Assembly: GCA_045545235.1 (NCBI GenBank)
Contig: JAZQAN010000021.1
Span: 1-14,484 of the forward strand
Length of the DNA stretch: 14,484 nt
Source: CAZNKU01 sp045545235
GTDB taxonomy: Bacteria > Bacillota > Clostridia > Monoglobales > Firm-18
Reading direction: 5' to 3'
Position numbers and translations under genes: made by a program
Shown: piece by piece, positions 12,026 to 14,484 of the stretch
Layout of the letters: every line of letters begins with the position of its first letter
Numbering within the stretch: the stretch's first letter is position 1
The notes under the pieces: generated by a model
The model's input: the letters and a program-made list of their open reading frames with translations, nothing else
The model's database searches: none
What the model was told of the DNA's origin: nothing

Positions 12026-14104
12026 ATGGAAAAAGCGTACGATTTCCGAAAAAAATTACTTCAGGTTCATAAGCCTGATATACGTGATTTTTCAAGAAAA
12101 TTTCGGGAAAATGAATACTTTTTAGACTCCGAAATTTCAATTTCGATTAAAAAAACTGCTTGCGAGGTTGTGAAAACCGCAGTTTATGACTTTGTGGATT
12201 TTCTGAAGGTTTCAATGGGTATTTCAGCTTCCGTAACCGTCGAAAATGATTCTGCTGACATTAAAGTCTGCCTTGCTTCAGAGGCGGGGGTTGATTTGGG
12301 TGAATATGCCGTATACAGAGGTTTTTCTGTTGCCGTAAATGAGGACGGAATATGTGTGTACGGTCACGATGTACGAGGTGCAGCACAGGGACTTTATTAT
12401 ATAGAAGATGTTATGAGTATGGAAAATGCACCTGCCATAGCTTACGGCACAGTATACAAAAAGCCTATGTTTTCACCCCAGATGGTACATTCGGGATACG
12501 GTCTTGATAAATTCCCCGATGAACACCTTGCACGCATTGCCCACGAAGGCAGAGACGCAATTTTAGTGTTTACAAAGGATGTTAATAAGACTCCTGACGG
12601 TTTTCTTGATTTTAACCTTTTGATACGCCGTGCGGCAAAATACGGCCTGGATGTGTATGCATACAGCTATATTATAAGCGAAAAGCATCCCGAAGACCCT
12701 GACGCAGAAGCACATTATGAAAGCACATACGGTAAGCTTTTTAGAGAATGTCCGGGACTTAAGGGTGTTACTTTGGTTGGAGAATCCGTTGAATTTCCAA
12801 GCAAGGACCCTAACGTTTCACCGGGGCGTATGCACAGAACAGAGGTGGATAATATTCCAACAGGTAAAAAAACATCCGGTTGGTATCCTTGTTATGACTA
12901 TCCTTTGTGGGTTAATCTTGTTAAGAAAATTGTAAGAAAATATAATCCTGATGCAGATATTGTATTCTGGACATACAACTGGGGCAGACAGCCCAAAGAG
13001 GCAAGAATTAAGCTTCTGGAAGCTTTACCCACAGATATTACTGTTCAGGCAACTTTTGAAATGGTGGAACAGAGAAGCTATGGTGACACAAAGGCACATA
13101 TTGCGGACTATTCCTTGTCATTTGAAGGTCCGGGACAGTATTTTAAAAGCGAGGCAGAGATTGCGGCAAAACGTGGAATACGCCTTTATTCCATGACAAA
13201 TACAGGCGGTCTCAGCTGGGATTTTGGTGTTATTCCTTACGAGCCTATGCCGTACCAATGGATAAAACGCTTTGAGTCTATGAGGAAAGCTTATGATGAC
13301 TATAAGCTTTGCGGTATTATGGAAAGTCACCATTACGGTTTTTATCCTTCATTTATAAGTATGCTTGGCAAATGGTCTTTCTGGGAACCAAGAGAGGATA
13401 TGAATATTATTCTCAAGAGAATACTGAAAGGATACTTTGGCAGAGAAAATTATGAAAAAGTAGATGAGGGTTTACGATACATAAGTGATGCCATAACATA
13501 CTACACACCTACTGATGCAGACCAGTACGGTGCATTCAGAATAGGTCCGGCGTATCCGTTTAATATTGAAAGAGATGTTAAAATCCCATCAGACTCTGAA
13601 GCCCATTTCGGTAACAGAATAATTCATCATAATTATTTTGAAGAGGCGGATAATCTGGATACTCCTGCTGCTATAAGAATTCCTTATGAAATAGAGTCTT
13701 TAACCAAAATGCTTGAATGTATGCAAAAGGGTGTTGAGGCTTTGGAGAGTACAGTAAACAGAAATAAAAACCTTGAGGAACTTTTAAATCTTGTGCGTTA
13801 TATGACCTGCTATGTGCAAACCGGCTTAAATGCAAAAAAATGGTATGTTCTTAAGGTTAAAATGCGCAGTGCAACAAAAAGGGAAGAACTTTCCGGAATT
13901 TATGATAAAATGGAAGAGCTTTTAAAGGCAGAAATGGAAAATGCTAAAAAGGCAATTCCCTATGTTGAAACAGATTCCCGACTTGGTTGGGAACCAAGTA
14001 TGCTTTACATCGGCGATGCATGGCATATTGACTGGAAACTGCGCCATTCAAATTACATTCTGGAACATGAAATAGGCAAGTTCAGAAAATGCCTTGAATT
14101 GTAA
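12026..14104 (+). CDS. Putative glycoside hydrolase with GH20-type N-terminal domain
   Basis: I chose the ATG at 12026, preceded by GAGGTG (12014-12019); an in-frame TTG at 12005 overlaps the upstream stop codon and lacks a site. The product is 692 residues with no signal peptide. Residues about 25-135 look like the alpha/beta domain that precedes catalytic barrels in GH20, GH67, GH84 and similar families (YRGFSVAVNEDGICVYGHDVRGAAQGLYYIED). A probable TIM barrel follows (about 150-480), with repeated strand-like blocks such as GLDVYAYSYI, GVTLVGESVEFPS, IVFWTYNWG and GIRLYSMTNTGGLSW. The last 200 residues are mostly helical. Glu253 and Glu256 in the VGESVEFPS block are candidate catalytic or binding residues; the classical GH20 Asp-Glu pair is not evident. 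It is probably a cytoplasmic glycosidase of an unassigned family and the hydrolytic core of the operon. Its specificity is unknown. Confidence 0.75.
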   Translation: MEKAYDFRKKLLQVHKPDIRDFSRKFRENEYFLDSEISISIKKTACEVVKTAVYDFVDFLKVSMGISASVTVENDSADIKVCLASEAGVDLGEYAVYRGFSVAVNEDGICVYGHDVRGAAQGLYYIEDVMSMENAPAIAYGTVYKKPMFSPQMVHSGYGLDKFPDEHLARIAHEGRDAILVFTKDVNKTPDGFLDFNLLIRRAAKYGLDVYAYSYIISEKHPEDPDAEAHYESTYGKLFRECPGLKGVTLVGESVEFPSKDPNVSPGRMHRTEVDNIPTGKKTSGWYPCYDYPLWVNLVKKIVRKYNPDADIVFWTYNWGRQPKEARIKLLEALPTDITVQATFEMVEQRSYGDTKAHIADYSLSFEGPGQYFKSEAEIAAKRGIRLYSMTNTGGLSWDFGVIPYEPMPYQWIKRFESMRKAYDDYKLCGIMESHHYGFYPSFISMLGKWSFWEPREDMNIILKRILKGYFGRENYEKVDEGLRYISDAITYYTPTDADQYGAFRIGPAYPFNIERDVKIPSDSEAHFGNRIIHHNYFEEADNLDTPAAIRIPYEIESLTKMLECMQKGVEALESTVNRNKNLEELLNLVRYMTCYVQTGLNAKKWYVLKVKMRSATKREELSGIYDKMEELLKAEMENAKKAIPYVETDSRLGWEPSMLYIGDAWHIDWKLRHSNYILEHEIGKFRKCLEL

Positions 14105-14141
14105 TTTGAAATTTTGAAAGCAGATACAATAAAAAGCAATG

Positions 14142-14250
14142 CAGACTTTCGGATGAAATTAAATCCGTCTTTTATGTTCCTACAAAGTCGGATTTCATCA
14201 TGAGGTGATTTCATATGCAAAGCAGATTAATTTAGTCGCAAGACGGATTT
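14142..14250. repeat. Interspersed repeat with inverted GATGAAAT/ATTTCATC motifs
   Basis: This stretch mixes short inverted motifs: GATGAAAT (14152-14159) with ATTTCATC (14192-14199), GACTTT (14144-14149) with AAAGTC (14184-14189), and AAATCCGTCTT (14161-14171) with AAGACGGATTT (14240-14250). GATTTCAT recurs at 14207-14214. It resembles the degenerate GATGAAATC-type repeats that I recall as scattered through Clostridia genomes. No convincing gene lies here. Confidence 0.6.
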
Positions 14251-14256
14251 AGTTGA

Positions 14257-14293
14257 AAAAGACCTTAACTTTTTATCAAAGTTAAGGTCTTTT
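14257..14293. terminator. Perfect 16-bp terminator hairpin
   Basis: AAAAGACCTTAACTTT (14257-14272) and AAAGTTAAGGTCTTTT (14278-14293) form a perfect stem with a 5-nt loop. The U-run is built into both ends, so it can work in either direction. It may end the four-gene operon from the left and a minus-strand unit from the right. Confidence 0.82.
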
Positions 14294-14295
14294 GA

Positions 14296-14326
14296 TGGAG
14301 CTTGTGACGGGACTACGGCTTCAAAA
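14296..14326. repeat. 31-bp direct repeat, copy 1
   Basis: TGGAGCTTGTGACGGGACTA and the next 11 bases occur identically at 14454-14484, an offset of 158. On the minus strand each copy directly precedes a terminator-like hairpin. In one minus-strand frame both copies read FEAVVPSQAP, so they could be duplicated gene ends. TACGGC/GCCGTA (14314-14319 with 14329-14334) forms a small stem. Confidence 0.85.
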
Positions 14327-14417
14327 TCGCCGTATAATTCAGCCAACCAATCATGCATCGTTGCACTTGCATTCTTGGGGCTTCATTATCTCACAGTTCT
14401 CGTCCCGTTTTAAACAA

Positions 14418-14454
14418 AAAGGAATAAGACCTACTGTGTAAGTCTTATTCCTTT
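14418..14454 (-). terminator. Minus-strand terminator before the right window edge
   Basis: AAAGGAATAAGAC (14418-14430) pairs perfectly with GTCTTATTCCTTT (14442-14454) around an 11-nt loop. On the minus strand the stem runs into TTTTTGTTT, a good U-tract. It would end a minus-strand transcript entering from beyond the window. Confidence 0.75.
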
Positions 14455-14484
14455 GGAGCTTGTGACGGGACTACGGCTTCAAAA
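14454..14484. repeat. 31-bp direct repeat, copy 2 (may continue beyond window)
   Basis: It is identical over all 31 bases to 14296-14326 and reaches the last base, so its true length is unknown. On the minus strand it reads FEAVVPSQAPKE then a stop at 14445-14447. This may be the last codons of a gene lying outside the window, or non-coding repeat. Confidence 0.8.

Noticed and set aside
14202..14235. Micro-ORF MQSRLI with a good ribosome site (GAGGTGAT) before a terminator, suggesting a leader-peptide attenuator
   Set aside because: The site is part of the GATTTCAT-type inverted repeat, there is no downstream plus-strand gene in the window, and six codons show no enrichment for one amino acid.
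14296..14336. Possible degenerate tRNA 3' end (TGG...GACGGGACT pattern)
   Set aside because: No TTCGAAT-type T loop or acceptor pairing can be drawn, and the minus strand reads as an open frame instead.

Overview
The window looks like a low-GC, Gram-positive chromosome, most likely a gut-type Clostridia (Oscillospiraceae- or Lachnospiraceae-like). I infer this from the AT-rich sequence, the strong purine Shine-Dalgarno sites, near-consensus sigma-A promoters, cell-surface modules typical of Firmicutes (BIG2, InlB-type B repeat, VWA, exported subtilase) and AraC-controlled cytoplasmic glycosidases. No species can be named from the sequence alone.

Layout. (1) 1-3640, plus strand, is a surface or secretion block: the 3' end of a large BIG2/Ig-like/VWA protein, an exported subtilisin-family protease and a small secreted protein with one InlB B repeat. 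(2) 3680-4243, minus strand, is a tRNA-Ser(CGA) locus. It holds one complete tRNA gene, two extra 5' tRNA halves that stop just 3' of the anticodon, and a gapless 204-bp tandem duplication joining them. A tRNA-type promoter lies at one end and an intrinsic terminator at the other. (3) 4240-7530 holds an AraC regulator divergent from a GH2 glycosidase, with near-consensus promoters for both. (4) 7531-8683 holds a sugar-phosphate isomerase/epimerase-like TIM-barrel gene flanked by two near-identical REP-like palindromes and closed by a strong terminator. (5) 8682-14104 holds a second AraC regulator divergent from a tight four-gene operon: an M24 'pita-bread' protein without its usual metal ligands, an ASRT-family small protein, a creatininase-family amidohydrolase and a large glycoside-hydrolase-like protein with a GH20-type N-terminal domain. 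(6) 14105-14484 has no convincing gene. It contains interspersed inverted repeats, two terminator hairpins and a 31-bp direct repeat that runs to the window edge.

How the genes may work together. Regions 3-5 read as two adjacent AraC-controlled catabolic modules. In module one, GH2 releases a sugar inside the cell and the TIM-barrel protein may isomerise it or a product. In module two, a glycosidase-like protein and a putative sugar-sensing or sugar-binding ASRT protein are co-translated with two proteins whose folds recall the creatininase/creatinase pair. That suggests a modified or nitrogen-containing carbohydrate, but the substrate is inference. No transporter or kinase is visible, so uptake must be encoded elsewhere.

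The two items most worth following up are the nested tRNA-Ser half-gene array and the M24-ASRT-creatininase-glycosidase operon.
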